Shown: positions 1-10,010, counted from the first letter of the stretch. The stretch: DNA of 64,000 bases from Streptomyces justiciae (GCF_015163075.1 NZ_JADDXU010000003.1:496001-560000), one strand, 5' to 3'. Translations and numbers: made by a program. Notes: generated by a model not told the origin, from the letters alone.

Positions 1-490
1 CGTAGAGCCGGGAGAGGATCTCGTTGCCGCCGCTGCGGACGATCTCGGCGTGGAAGCAACGGTCGGTGACCGCGGCGCCCGCCAGGTCCCCGGCGGCGGC
101 CTGCTCCTTCTGCCGCGCGAGCAGTTCCTCCAGGCGCGCGATGAGCTGCGGTGACGCCGGTACGGCCTTCCGCGCGGCGTGTTCCTCGACCAGCTGCCGG
201 GTCTCCACCACGTCCGCGATCTCCTGCGCGGAGACCGGCAGGACCATCGCGCCCTTCTTGGGATAGAGCTTGATCAGCCCTTCGACCTCGAGCCGCAGCA
301 GTGCCTCGCGCACCGGCGTCCTGGACACCCCCACGGCCTCGGCGAGCTCGCCCTCGGTGAGCAGCGTCCCGCCCTCGTAGCGGCGCTCCAGGACGCCCTG
401 CTTGACGTGGGCGTAGACGCGGTCGGCGGCGGGCGGTTGCTTGGTGGGGGCGGCGGGCTGGTCGGTGGCTGCGGGTGGGGCGGAAGGCAT
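1..490 (-). CDS. GntR-family (FadR-type) transcriptional regulator, 3' end outside window
   Basis: About 163 N-terminal residues are visible; the gene runs off the left edge. A Pro/Ala-rich leader (about residues 1-25) precedes a winged helix-turn-helix containing GVSRTPVREALLRLEVEGLI, the usual GntR recognition helix. An all-helical segment follows (ADVVETRQLVEEHAARKA), as in FadR-type effector domains. The ATG at 490 is the first start before this domain. A palindrome ACACGTGT lies about 20 bp upstream and could be an autoregulatory site (inference). The gene is divergent from the carboxypeptidase gene. The ligand is not deducible. Confidence 0.85.
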   Translation of the reverse strand, partial: MPSAPPAATDQPAAPTKQPPAADRVYAHVKQGVLERRYEGGTLLTEGELAEAVGVSRTPVREALLRLEVEGLIKLYPKKGAMVLPVSAQEIADVVETRQLVEEHAARKAVPASPQLIARLEELLARQKEQAAAGDLAGAAVTDRCFHAEIVRSGGNEILSRLY

Positions 491-675
491 GCGCACAGCA
501 TAGATACAACACGTGTGCATGAGGGATCCCGTTCCATCATGCGGACCGCAACACTCGCCCCAGTCGCCGCACAACCTTCTGTGCTACTTACGTGTCACAC
601 ACTTGCGGCCCCCTCGCCTTTCCCCTCCAACTCGGCCGCATCACAGGCGAATTCGACGTATTCGGGGTATTTCAG

Positions 676-1575
676 TTGACAACCGCTACTAAGGGCCTCC
701 GTGTCCGCAGAGCCGCTGCCGTCGCCCTCACGACCGGCGCGATGCTCGCCACCGGGGCTCTCACCGCGGCGCCGGCGCAGGCCGTCACCACGCCCACCAT
801 CACCGCCAAGAGCGGGTACCTGATGAACAGCGCCACGGGAACAACGCTCTTCAGCAAGAACGCCGGCACCCACCGCCTCACCGCTTCGACGACGAAGATC
901 ATGACCGCGAAGGTCGTGCTCACGCAGTCGAACCTGAACCTGGACGCCAAGGTCACGATCAAGAAGGCGTACAGCGACTACATCGTCTCCAAGGGCGCCT
1001 CGTCGGCTCACCTCATCGTCGGCGACAAGGTCACCGTCCGTCAGCTGCTCTACGGGATGATGCTGCCGTCCGGCTGTGACGCCGCGATGGCGTTGGCCGA
1101 CAAGTTCGGCAGCGGTACGACGGTCGCGGCCCGCACCAAGAACTTCATCGCCAAGATGAACAACAAGGCCGCGGCCCTCGGCATGACGAACACGCACTTC
1201 GACTCGTTCGACGGCATCAGCAACGGCTCGAACTACTCGTCGGCGAAGGACCTCACCATCCTCGCCCGCAGCGCGATGAAGAGCTCCACGTTCAAGTCGG
1301 TCGTCAAGACCAAGTCGTACACGGCCAAGACGATCACGAGCAGCGGTTCCACCCGCACCATGTCGGCGTGGAAGAACACCAACACCCTGCTCGGCTGGAA
1401 CGGCACGCTCGGCGTGAAGACCGGCTCCGGCACCGAGGCGAAGTACTGCCTCGTCTTCGCCGCCACGTACAACGGAGAGTCGGTGATGGGCGCCGTCCTC
1501 ACCGCCTCCTCGGCGGACAACCGCACGGCGGACGTGAAGAAGCTCATCAACTACGGCTACGCGAAGATCAGCTGA
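676..1575 (+). CDS. D-alanyl-D-alanine carboxypeptidase (peptidase S11), secreted
   Basis: A penicillin-binding-protein-fold serine D,D-carboxypeptidase that would trim the terminal D-Ala of peptidoglycan stem peptides outside the cell. In 299 residues it has a basic N-terminus and hydrophobic signal peptide ending at about APAQA (residue 38), the S-x-x-K nucleophile motif STTK (71-74), an S-x-N-like SGC (132-134) in which Asn is replaced by Cys, and KTG (248-250). The proposed TTG start at 676 places the signal peptide at the N-terminus; longer starts add residues that do not look like a signal. The family usually has SxN, so the SGC variant is a feature to check. A strong hairpin follows the stop. 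Confidence 0.88.
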   Translation: MTTATKGLRVRRAAAVALTTGAMLATGALTAAPAQAVTTPTITAKSGYLMNSATGTTLFSKNAGTHRLTASTTKIMTAKVVLTQSNLNLDAKVTIKKAYSDYIVSKGASSAHLIVGDKVTVRQLLYGMMLPSGCDAAMALADKFGSGTTVAARTKNFIAKMNNKAAALGMTNTHFDSFDGISNGSNYSSAKDLTILARSAMKSSTFKSVVKTKSYTAKTITSSGSTRTMSAWKNTNTLLGWNGTLGVKTGSGTEAKYCLVFAATYNGESVMGAVLTASSADNRTADVKKLINYGYAKIS

Positions 1576-1591
1576 CGCGTAGGGACGTAAC

Positions 1592-1619
1592 GAGGGGGCC
1601 TGCGACAGCGGGCCCCCTC
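1592..1619. terminator. Bidirectional hairpin between convergent genes
   Basis: A perfect 9-bp inverted repeat (GAGGGGGCC ... GGCCCCCTC) with a 10-nt loop sits between the carboxypeptidase stop (1575) and the GNAT stop (1627). It would end transcription from both sides. Confidence 0.75.
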
Positions 1620-1626
1620 ACGCATG

Positions 1627-2085
1627 TCACCGCACCGGCAGGAAGAACCGCCGCTTGTCCTTGGAGGTGGCCCCGATCCGCCCGTAGAACCGGATGGCCC
1701 CGTCGTTCCACACGGGCGTCTGCCACTGCACCTGCCCAAGCCCCAGCCGCCGCGCCTCCCCACGCACGGCATCCATGAGTAACTCCCCGATACCAAGCCC
1801 CCGATGCCCGTCCCGCAGGTACAGGCAGTCCATGTGCAGGTACTCCTCCCCGTCCCAGGTGGACACCTCAGCGGAACAGGTGGCGTACCCGACAAGGGGC
1901 CCGCCTTCCCTCAACTCGGCGACCAGCCCGATCAGTCGAGGCTCGGGCTCCCCGAACAACAAAAACCCCAGCCGCTCGGCCAGCCCCTTGGCAGGCGGAT
2001 CGGCCTTCTCATACACGGCATGCTCGGCGATGAGGGCGACAACTTCCGGAAGATCATCAACACGCGCCCGCCTGACGTTGGTCAT
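1627..2085 (-). CDS. GNAT-family N-acetyltransferase
   Basis: A 152-residue single-domain acetyltransferase of the GCN5 fold; the substrate is unknown. It has the N-terminal VRRARVDDLPEVVALI strand-helix, the central LHMDCLYLRDGHRGLGIGELLMDAV block with the acetyl-CoA pyrophosphate-binding motif (R-G-L-G-I-G) at about residues 93-98, and a C-terminal AIRFYGRIGA segment typical of the family. The ATG at 2085 was chosen because the upstream in-frame extension has no GNAT similarity. It is convergent with the carboxypeptidase and divergent from the BRO-N gene. Confidence 0.85.
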   Translation of the reverse strand: MTNVRRARVDDLPEVVALIAEHAVYEKADPPAKGLAERLGFLLFGEPEPRLIGLVAELREGGPLVGYATCSAEVSTWDGEEYLHMDCLYLRDGHRGLGIGELLMDAVRGEARRLGLGQVQWQTPVWNDGAIRFYGRIGATSKDKRRFFLPVR

Positions 2086-2203
2086 CGGACCATGATGCCT
2101 GGCCGGATAGACGTTCGATCCATCGCTCGCAATCGTGAACATCCACATATCGCCTGCAAATTCGACTTTCTCCGCTCTACGTTCCGCAGCGGAGGTGGTT
2201 CAA

Positions 2204-3184
2204 ATGATCGAACCCAGCAAGCACCAGCCCGACCCTCGGACACAGCGCGACGCGATCGATGTCAGCGACTTCGTGTACGCGGCCACAGGGGCTCGCATCC
2301 GGAGGCTGACGATGCCGGACGGGGCGCATTGGTTCCCGGCGGTGGACGTCTGCAAGCAATTGGGGCACACCAACTCGCGTCAGGCACTCGCCGACCACGT
2401 CCCGGACGACCATCGAGAGATTCTCGAGACCGTAACTGGAGCTTACGGTCTCAGCGTTCCCGCAGGTAGAGAGTGGCGCCGAGACCTGAATGTCATCTCT
2501 CTGCAGGGTCTCATCCTCCTCGTCAACGCCTGCACGAAGCCGGCCTGCGCCCCCTTCAAGCAATGGGCGGCCGAGGTGATCGAGACCATCCAGCGAGAGG
2601 GTTCCTACACGCTCGAAGAGGCCGAGGTGCAACCCACCGAACCGGGCGCCCCGATCGCATACGCGATGCCGGAACAGGTCGCAGAAGCGATCGTCCGGCT
2701 GGAGGCGCACAACCTTCAAGTCGACGAGGACCTCGCGAACGCACAGCGTGAATCTCTGGCGCTGCAAAGGCAGACGCTGGAGATGCAAAGGGAGATGCTG
2801 GAGATGCAGCGGGCCACGCTCACCGCGCAGCAGGCCATCGCGCAGGCCATGGACCGTATCGCGAACCGCCTCGACGTCCTCGCCGTCGACCGTCCGGCCC
2901 CCACCACCGACCTCGTCGCGCATCCGACCACGGAAGCCGTACTGGCCGACTGGCGGCAGCGGCTCTCCGTGACGTCGGACGTCTGGTCCGTGGCCGTGGT
3001 CATCGCCCCCGTGCTGGTCGAGGAGGGCGAGCTGCGACAGCCGCTCGCCTCCATCGCCGCCCGCACCGGACTCTCGGTCCAGCGCGTCAACGAATGCCTG
3101 CGCCTGCTGCGCAAGCACGCCTGCATCCACGCCCGGGGCGGCACGGAGGACGGAACGCCGGTCTACGTCCTCAAGCGGTCCTGA
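2204..3184 (+). CDS. BRO-N domain protein, phage antirepressor-like
   Basis: A 326-residue protein resembling phage antirepressors. The ATG at 2204 is preceded by a strong ribosome-binding site (GGAGGTGG, 5 nt away), so the upstream in-frame GTG at 2135 is unlikely. A BRO-N-like domain occupies about residues 20-130 (WFPAVDVCKQLGHTNSRQAL; VISLQGLILLVNACTKP; FKQWAAEVIETIQREG). A Q/E/L-rich coiled coil with repeating LQRQTLEMQREMLEMQ runs about 175-220, and a winged-helix-like C-terminus (LASIAARTGLSVQRVNECLRLL) is near 285-325. No phage structural or integrase genes are nearby, so it may be a domesticated regulator. Its target is unknown. Confidence 0.8.
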   Translation: MIEPSKHQPDPRTQRDAIDVSDFVYAATGARIRRLTMPDGAHWFPAVDVCKQLGHTNSRQALADHVPDDHREILETVTGAYGLSVPAGREWRRDLNVISLQGLILLVNACTKPACAPFKQWAAEVIETIQREGSYTLEEAEVQPTEPGAPIAYAMPEQVAEAIVRLEAHNLQVDEDLANAQRESLALQRQTLEMQREMLEMQRATLTAQQAIAQAMDRIANRLDVLAVDRPAPTTDLVAHPTTEAVLADWRQRLSVTSDVWSVAVVIAPVLVEEGELRQPLASIAARTGLSVQRVNECLRLLRKHACIHARGGTEDGTPVYVLKRS

Positions 3185-3202
3185 CCGGCCTCAGGAATGG
3201 AT

Positions 3203-3241
3203 GAAGGGGCGGCCGCAATCCGAACTTGCGGCCGTCCCTTC
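3203..3241. terminator. Convergent terminator hairpin
   Basis: A 16-bp stem (GAAGGGGCGGCCGCAA with one mismatch) and 7-nt loop followed by CGGTTTTC on the + strand. It lies between the BRO-N gene and the convergent small secreted protein gene. Confidence 0.75.
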
Positions 3242-3281
3242 GGTTTTCAACCTACCGTCTCGGCACGTCGATGAACGCGGC

Positions 3282-3701
3282 CTAGTAGTAGGTGTTGCCG
3301 TCCCAGTCGGACTCGTCGCAGCCGAGTTGCGTCTCGCCCTCGTACACGCAGACCTGGATGCGCAGCGCCCAGATGCCGCGGGTGTCCGTCAGCGAGGTCA
3401 CCCACGTCTGGGAGGTGCCGTAGCCGTCGGTGACCTTGCGCCAGGCGTAGCTGGTCACCACGCGGTCCGGCGTGAGGGACTGCACCCGGATGCGGACGTG
3501 GTGGCCGTCGGGAGCGGTGTCGGTCAGCGTCAGGTAGATGTCGCCGGCGACGGTCTTGCTGTTGTAGTAGAAGCTCCCGCTTCCCTTGGCGCCGGAGATC
3601 GACTCACCGACGTCACCGGCCGCCGCCGGACTCACGGAGAAGGCGAGGGCGCCGAGTGCGGCGGCCCCCACGGCGAGGGCACGGCCGAGCTGCTTCTTCA
3701 A
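3282..3701 (-). CDS. Small secreted protein, copy A of a paired family
   Basis: A 139-residue exported protein of unknown function. The N-terminus is a clear Sec signal (KKQLGRALAVGAAALGALAF ... SPAAAG, cleavage near residue 28). The mature part is probably beta-rich and has two Cys near the C-terminus (QVCVYEG, LGCDESDW). Its central motif LTDTAPDGHHVRIRV recurs as VTDTLADGHHVRVRL in the equally long protein at 52815-53234, and the similarity continues into an aromatic strand (WRKVTDGYGTSQT / WHSLTSGKGETLT) and an FEG/YEG-Cys-DW end. The two are therefore paralogues. The neighbour BRO-N gene converges on it. Confidence 0.85.
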   Translation of the reverse strand: MKKQLGRALAVGAAALGALAFSVSPAAAGDVGESISGAKGSGSFYYNSKTVAGDIYLTLTDTAPDGHHVRIRVQSLTPDRVVTSYAWRKVTDGYGTSQTWVTSLTDTRGIWALRIQVCVYEGETQLGCDESDWDGNTYY

Positions 3702-3788
3702 GAATTCCCCCTGGGCTCAAGATCGGTTGTTCGACGGGGGGATTCTACGGCGATCATGACCATGCCACGAACGCCAACTCCTCGCCGA

Positions 3789-5408
3789 CTAAGCCGGGTT
3801 GCCCGTGGAGATGTCGAACTGGATGTCCACGTCCTTCGGGTCGACGTCCGTGCCGGCCTTGGGGGACTGCCGGATCACGATGCCGTCGCCCCACGTGTTC
3901 TCGTCCACGGGGGTCTTGTCGTAGTTCCAGCCGGCGGCCTTCAGACAGGAGAGGACCGAATCCCAGCTCTTGAAGGTGAAGTCGGGCACCTGCACCTTGT
4001 CCGGGTCGTTGCTCGACTCCAGCGGCTCGGTGCACTCGGTCGTCTCGATCGTCCGGTTCGCGTCCCCGGTCCGGTACCCCGTCGGATGCGACGAGGCCGA
4101 CGTGCTCGCCCCGTCGCTCCCCTTGGCGTCGTCGTCCGAGCCGCCGTTCATCAGCAGGGCCGCGATGAGGCCGCCGACCGCGATGACCGAGACGATGATC
4201 GAGCCGAGGATCACCGGCTTGTTGTTCTTGCCGCCGCCGCCCGATGAGGCGGGGGCCTGCTGCGGGGTGATGTTGTACGGCGGCGGAGTCGACGCGTACC
4301 CGTTCGGCGCCGGCGTCTGGTAGCCGCCCTGCTGCGGGTAGCCGTACGCGGGGGCGGGCGTCGGGGTCGGGGTGCCGTACGGGTTCGGCGTCGGGGCCGG
4401 CTGGTACGGGGTCTGGACGTTGTTCGTGGGCGGCGGGGGCGTCTGGCCGACCGGCGGGAACACGGCCGAGCCGACGCCCGCGCCGCTCGCGGTCTGCGCC
4501 CCCGGCACGATGCTCGGCGGCGCCGCCTGGAAGGAGGCCGCCACCCGCAGGCACTCGTCGCGCATGGCCTCGGCGCTCGGGAACCGTTCGTTCGGGTTCT
4601 TCTTCAGCGCGCGGGCGACCAGCGCGTCCACGGCCGGCGGCAGCGATCTGTTGATCGAGGAAGGAGCGACCGGCTCCTCCTGGACGTGCGCGTACGCGAT
4701 CGCCAGCGGCGAGTCCGCCTCGAACGGCAGCCGCCCGGTGACCAGTTGGAACAGCATGATGCCGACCGAGTAGAGGTCGGAACGGGCGTCCACGCCACGG
4801 CCCAGGGCCTGCTCGGGGGAGAGGTACTGCGGGGTGCCGACCACCATGCCGGTCTGCGTCATCGACGTCACGCCCGACTGCATGGCGCGCGCGATGCCGA
4901 AGTCCATCACCTTGACCACGCCACGCTTGGTCATCATCACGTTGCCGGGCTTGATGTCGCGGTGCACCAGCCCCATCTCGTGGCTGATCTCCAGCGCCGC
5001 CAGCACGTCCGCGGTGATCTTCAGCGCCTTGTCGGCGGGCATCGCGCCGAACTGCCGTACGTCCTCGTCGAGCACCGAACCCAGCGGCCGCCCCTCGACG
5101 TACTCCATGACGATGTACGGCATCGTCGACCCGTCGAGATTGTCCTCGCCGGTGTCGAAGACCGAGACGATGTTGGTGTGCGTGAGCTTGGCCACGGCCT
5201 GGGCCTCGCGGCGGAACCGCTCCCGGAAGGCCTGTTCCCGGCCCAGCTCGGTGTGCAGCGTCTTGATCGCGACGGGGCGGTCCAGCATGGTGTCGTGCGC
5301 CAGGTGCACCGAGGCCATGCCGCCTTCGCCGAGCAAGTCGCGCAGCTGATAGCGGTTGTTGGCGAGCGCCCGCCCCGCGTACCGGCCCTGTGCGCCGTCC
5401 TGGCTCAT
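3789..5408 (-). CDS. Membrane Ser/Thr protein kinase with a single PASTA domain
   Basis: A 539-residue Hanks-type kinase related to PknB. The kinase domain (about 18-285) has a glycine loop GEGGMASVHLA, VAIK lysine, HRDIKPGN catalytic loop, DFGIAR metal site and a Thr-rich activation loop before GTPQYLSPEQ. A Pro/Tyr/Gln-rich juxtamembrane linker follows, then one membrane helix (about 398-420, VILGSIIVSVIAVGGLIAAL). The extracellular end (about 470-537, VQVPDFTFKSWDSVLSCLKAAGW ... GTDVDP) resembles one PASTA unit. PASTA domains in this family bind muropeptides; whether a single unit does so here is inference. It is divergent from a second kinase at 5745. Confidence 0.9.
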   Translation of the reverse strand: MSQDGAQGRYAGRALANNRYQLRDLLGEGGMASVHLAHDTMLDRPVAIKTLHTELGREQAFRERFRREAQAVAKLTHTNIVSVFDTGEDNLDGSTMPYIVMEYVEGRPLGSVLDEDVRQFGAMPADKALKITADVLAALEISHEMGLVHRDIKPGNVMMTKRGVVKVMDFGIARAMQSGVTSMTQTGMVVGTPQYLSPEQALGRGVDARSDLYSVGIMLFQLVTGRLPFEADSPLAIAYAHVQEEPVAPSSINRSLPPAVDALVARALKKNPNERFPSAEAMRDECLRVAASFQAAPPSIVPGAQTASGAGVGSAVFPPVGQTPPPPTNNVQTPYQPAPTPNPYGTPTPTPAPAYGYPQQGGYQTPAPNGYASTPPPYNITPQQAPASSGGGGKNNKPVILGSIIVSVIAVGGLIAALLMNGGSDDDAKGSDGASTSASSHPTGYRTGDANRTIETTECTEPLESSNDPDKVQVPDFTFKSWDSVLSCLKAAGWNYDKTPVDENTWGDGIVIRQSPKAGTDVDPKDVDIQFDISTGNPA

Positions 5409-5744
5409 CTTCCGCGTCCCCCATCGGCCATCAGGCGCCGGCCCGACTGTCGTTGATCGAATGGCTCATTCCCGGCCAAGTCTGCCCCACGGCACTGACA
5501 GGTCAAGCCGGGTGCCCGTTCCGTGACCGTACGCGAAAGAAGCGTCGCGGAAGCGTTACAGGGGCCGTACGGCCGGTACACAGAATTTGCACGACAGCGC
5601 GTGCTACCGCTTTGATGGCCGGTCCGTCTCGGACCGGTCCCCGGGCTCATCCCGGACCGGAGGCTTGCGCGGAGGCTGTAGCGTGGCCGACGGAGACCGT
5701 AACAACACCGCGCGCACCGCGGGCAGAAACGACGGCGAGGACTG
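5409..5744. other. Intergenic region between divergent kinase genes
   Basis: A 336-bp spacer that should hold both kinase promoters. It contains a perfect 12-bp palindrome GGCCGTACGGCC (5563-5574) and several GGTCCG/CGGACC half-sites (5622-5662). I see no convincing reading frame or RNA in it. Confidence 0.5.
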
Positions 5745-7310
<1,566 letters not shown>

Positions 7311-7349
7311 AGGCCGGGCCTGCCGACCGGCGGCCTGTGACCTGACCTC

Positions 7350-7391
7350 CACGCGCGCGTGCGGACCGGAAACGGACCGTACGCGCGCGTG
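7350..7391. terminator. GC-rich hairpin between convergent genes
   Basis: A 15-bp inverted repeat with one mismatch (CACGCGCGCGTGCGG ... CCGTACGCGCGCGTG) and a 12-nt loop. It lies between the kinase stop (7310) and the stop of the phosphotransferase-like gene (7419). Confidence 0.6.
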
Positions 7392-7418
7392 CTGCTTCCC
7401 GGGCCCCGCGCGCGGCCC

Positions 7419-8462
7419 TCATCCGGCGAACGCGTCGCACACCGTCTCGTACTCCCGCGTCCACCACACCGCCAGCGCCGACGCCGCCGGGAACTGGGGG
7501 TCCGCGCGGGTGTCGCCGCGCTCGTAGTGCCAGCGCAGCATCCAGAAGTCGTTGAGCCGCTCCCACCACACCCGGTGCACGGCCGCCGCCAGCTCCGAGG
7601 GCGTGGCCCCGGCCGCGCGCCGGTACGCGCGCGCGTACGCCCGCACCTTCGGCAGGTCGAGCGCCCCCGCGGGCCGTACGAAGAAGATCGCGGCGGCGCG
7701 TACGGCCTCCTCCGCGCGGGGCTGCACGCCGAGCCGGTCCCAGTCGACGATCGCGGCGGGGGCGTCCCCCTGGTAGAGCAGGTTGAACGGGTGGAAGTCG
7801 CCGTGCACCCAGCCCACGCAGGCCCCGCGCGGCGGCCGTCGATGGGCGTGCTGCTCCAGCAGGGCGCGGCGCTCCAGGAGGCGGTGGCGGGCCAGCTCGT
7901 CGAAGGAGTCGGCGGGGCGGTGGCGGCGCACGCGCGTGAGGAGCTCGTCGATGAGGGCGAAGGTGGCGGTGGGGTCGGCGCTGCGGACGGGGTGGGGGCT
8001 CGTGGCGGGGCGGGTGCGCCCCTTGGGCGGCATGACGCGCTCCAGGGCGGCGTGCACGGCGCCCAGCAGCGCCCCGAGCCGTGCGCACTGCTCCGGGGTG
8101 AGCTGGCCGCCGTGGCGGTGCCGGCCCTCGATCCAGGGGTGCAGGGCGTAGGCGTGGCCGCCGACGACCGCGACCGTACGGCCGTCACGGCCGGCCAGCG
8201 GAGGGGCCACGGGGACGCCGATGTCGGCCAGGCGCTGGGTGGCGCGGTGCCGGCGCTCGATGGCCGCCGGGTCGGCGGTGTCGGGGTCGAAGTGGTGCTT
8301 GAGGAAGTAGCGGCCGCGGGTCGTGCGGAGCCGGTAGCCGCGGTTCAGCAGCCCTTGTTCGACGGGTTCGCAGGTGACGGCGGAGCCGGCGGCGTACTGG
8401 CTCAACAGGGCGCTCAGCGGGGGCGTGTGGGGCACTAGGGGTGGTACACAAGGGCGCGGCAC
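7419..8462 (-). CDS. APH-fold phosphotransferase family protein
   Basis: A 347-residue protein with the aminoglycoside/choline phosphotransferase fold. Visible motifs are the catalytic loop WVHGDFHPFNLL (about residue 222) and the metal-binding IVDWDRLG (about 241), plus an N-terminal lobe with GLLNRGYRLRTTRGRYFLKHH supplying the ATP-binding Lys. These mark a kinase of a small molecule; nothing identifies an antibiotic substrate, and such genes are common housekeeping paralogues in Streptomyces. The start is GTG 8462 or, nine codons later, GTG 8435. Confidence 0.8.
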   Translation of the reverse strand: MPRPCVPPLVPHTPPLSALLSQYAAGSAVTCEPVEQGLLNRGYRLRTTRGRYFLKHHFDPDTADPAAIERRHRATQRLADIGVPVAPPLAGRDGRTVAVVGGHAYALHPWIEGRHRHGGQLTPEQCARLGALLGAVHAALERVMPPKGRTRPATSPHPVRSADPTATFALIDELLTRVRRHRPADSFDELARHRLLERRALLEQHAHRRPPRGACVGWVHGDFHPFNLLYQGDAPAAIVDWDRLGVQPRAEEAVRAAAIFFVRPAGALDLPKVRAYARAYRRAAGATPSELAAAVHRVWWERLNDFWMLRWHYERGDTRADPQFPAASALAVWWTREYETVCDAFAG

Positions 8463-8527
8463 GCGCCAGATGCTAGGGCAAGCGACGCGCCCGTGAGCTG
8501 GGCGTTGTCACAGACAGTCGCAATCGA

Positions 8528-8950
8528 TCACGGCATGTGCGCGAAGTGACTTTCCAGGGCGCCGTCGGTGGAGTGCACGGTCCCGAACTGCGGCTCGACG
8601 CGCAGATAGACGGGTTCGTACGGCTCGCCGTCCACGACGCGGGGCGCGGGACCGAACCGTGCGAGTTCGGCGGGCGTGGGCTCGTGCTTCGTGCACGCGC
8701 CGACCACCTGCACCGACCACAGCCCCTCGCCCGGCCGGGCCGAGCTCAGGTTGTCCGCGCCGTACGCGACGACATGGCCGACGCACGCCCGGTGATAGCC
8801 GACGCTCCTCGGCAGCCGCAGCAGGATGCGGCCGTCGACCACGATGTGGCGGGCGAAGGCGAGGAAGGGCAGCGCGCGCATGCTGGTGGCCACCCGGCCG
8901 TAGTCGGTGCGGGCAAGCAGGTCGACGGCGAGCTGTTCGTCGGAGGGCAT
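8528..8950 (-). CDS. Pyridoxamine 5'-phosphate oxidase-like split-barrel protein
   Basis: A 140-residue protein matching the FMN- or F420-binding split-barrel fold. It starts with EQLAVDLLARTDYGRVATSMRALPFLAFARHIV, has a central GADNLSS, and continues with LWSVQVVGACTKHE, the usual strand order. Such proteins reduce or bind flavin-linked substrates; no specific activity can be assigned. It lies about 50 bp downstream of the orphan response regulator on the same strand, so the two are probably co-transcribed. Confidence 0.75.
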   Translation of the reverse strand: MPSDEQLAVDLLARTDYGRVATSMRALPFLAFARHIVVDGRILLRLPRSVGYHRACVGHVVAYGADNLSSARPGEGLWSVQVVGACTKHEPTPAELARFGPAPRVVDGEPYEPVYLRVEPQFGTVHSTDGALESHFAHMP

Positions 8951-8999
8951 GTAACCAATGTCGGACCTCGGCGCCGCCGAATGCAGGGGTCTTTGGTCC

Positions 9000-9665
9000 T
9001 CAATGCCGCTGCTGCTCCACCTGCATGCGCGCCACGTACGCCGCCGCCTGCGAGCGCCGCTCCATTCCGAGTTTCGAAAGAAGACTCGACACGTAGTTCT
9101 TGATCGTCTTCTCCGCGAGGTGCAGCCGTTCGCCGATCGCGCGATTGGTGAGCCCCTCCCCGATCAGATCGAGGATCTTGCGCTCCTGGTCGGTGAGGTG
9201 CGCGAGTTTGTCGTCGCTCTTGGCGCTGCCGCCGTCGCGCAGCCGCTCCAGCACGCGCGCGGTGGCCACCGGGTCGAGCAGGGACTTGCCGGCCGCGACG
9301 TCCCGTACCGCCGACAGCAGCTCGTTGCCGCGGATGGCCTTCAGGACGTAGCCGGCGGCGCCCGCCATGATCGCGTCGAAGAGCGCCTCGTCGTCGGCGA
9401 ACGAGGTCAGCATGAGGCACTTGATGTCCTCGTCCCGCGAGCGGATCTCCCGGCAGACCTCCACCCCGCTGCCGTCCGGCAGCCGTACGTCGAGGACCGC
9501 GACGTCGGGCCGGGTTGCCGGAATCCGCACCAGCGCGTCGGCCGCCGTACCGGCCTCGCCCACCACCTCGATGTCGTCCTCGACCGAGAGCAGTTCATGG
9601 ACGCCTCGCCGGACCACCTCATGGTCGTCGAGCAGAAATACGGTGATTTTTCCGTCTTCGCGCAC
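9000..9665 (-). CDS. Orphan NarL/DevR-type response regulator
   Basis: A 221-residue two-domain regulator. The receiver (about 5-120) has the acidic pair DDHE, phosphoacceptor Asp in VAVLDVRLPDG and Lys in YVLKAI. The LuxR-type HTH (about 150-212) reads LTDQERKILDLIGEGLTNRAIG ... TIKNYVSSLLSKLGM. No sensor kinase gene is adjacent. From memory, the S. coelicolor counterpart in this neighbourhood is an orphan regulator reported to take phosphate from a non-cognate DevS-like kinase. The start is either GTG 9665 or TTG 9677; GTG was preferred because MREDGKITVFLLDDHE is a natural receiver N-terminus. Confidence 0.88.
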   Translation of the reverse strand: MREDGKITVFLLDDHEVVRRGVHELLSVEDDIEVVGEAGTAADALVRIPATRPDVAVLDVRLPDGSGVEVCREIRSRDEDIKCLMLTSFADDEALFDAIMAGAAGYVLKAIRGNELLSAVRDVAAGKSLLDPVATARVLERLRDGGSAKSDDKLAHLTDQERKILDLIGEGLTNRAIGERLHLAEKTIKNYVSSLLSKLGMERRSQAAAYVARMQVEQQRH

Positions 9666-10010
9666 GCAGCAAGTCAAACACAGAAAGTCTTCCGGTGACC
9701 TGGGTAGCCGGGATAACGTGCCGTTGCTCCGGCCTCCTGCAAGGCTGTGACCAGCGGCTGTTCCCGATTGCGCGATCTACTAGGAAACCCAAGCATCGAA
9801 TTACTTGGAAATCCAAGCAAAATCGCAGGTCAGGAGGGGTTTCACAGAATTGTGCAGCACTGGGTAACGTGCCTTTTGCAGGGCGCTCGCCGGGGCACCT
9901 TGTCACGCCTGATCCCGACCGGTCCGCACCCACCCCGTGCGTCGGCAGGGCCCAGGTGAGCCGCACTGGCACCCGGCGAACCCGGATGCCGGACCGACGG
10001 AGGAGCACAC
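9666..10010. other. Promoter region between response regulator and bkdA1
   Basis: A 345-bp divergent spacer containing an unusually A/T-rich stretch (about 9775-9855). It holds the twin operator-like repeat annotated separately, and a GGAGGAGC ribosome-binding site just before bkdA1. I see no extra gene. Confidence 0.6.
9780..9819. promoter_or_regulatory. Twin palindromic operator-like repeat upstream of bkdA1
   Basis: Two 16-bp copies, CTAGGAAACCCAAGCA (9780-9795) and CTTGGAAATCCAAGCA (9804-9819), start 24 bp apart, roughly two helical turns. The second copy contains the perfect inverted repeat CTTGGA-AA-TCCAAG. The pair lies about 190 bp before the bkdA1 start in an A/T-rich patch. The bound regulator is unknown. 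Confidence 0.6.

Noticed and set aside
2135..2203. Upstream GTG start for the BRO-N gene
   Set aside because: No ribosome-binding site there; ATG 2204 has GGAGGTGG at ideal distance.
7419..8462. Antibiotic-resistance aminoglycoside phosphotransferase
   Set aside because: Only the general APH fold is visible. The context has no resistance or biosynthetic genes, so no resistance function is claimed.
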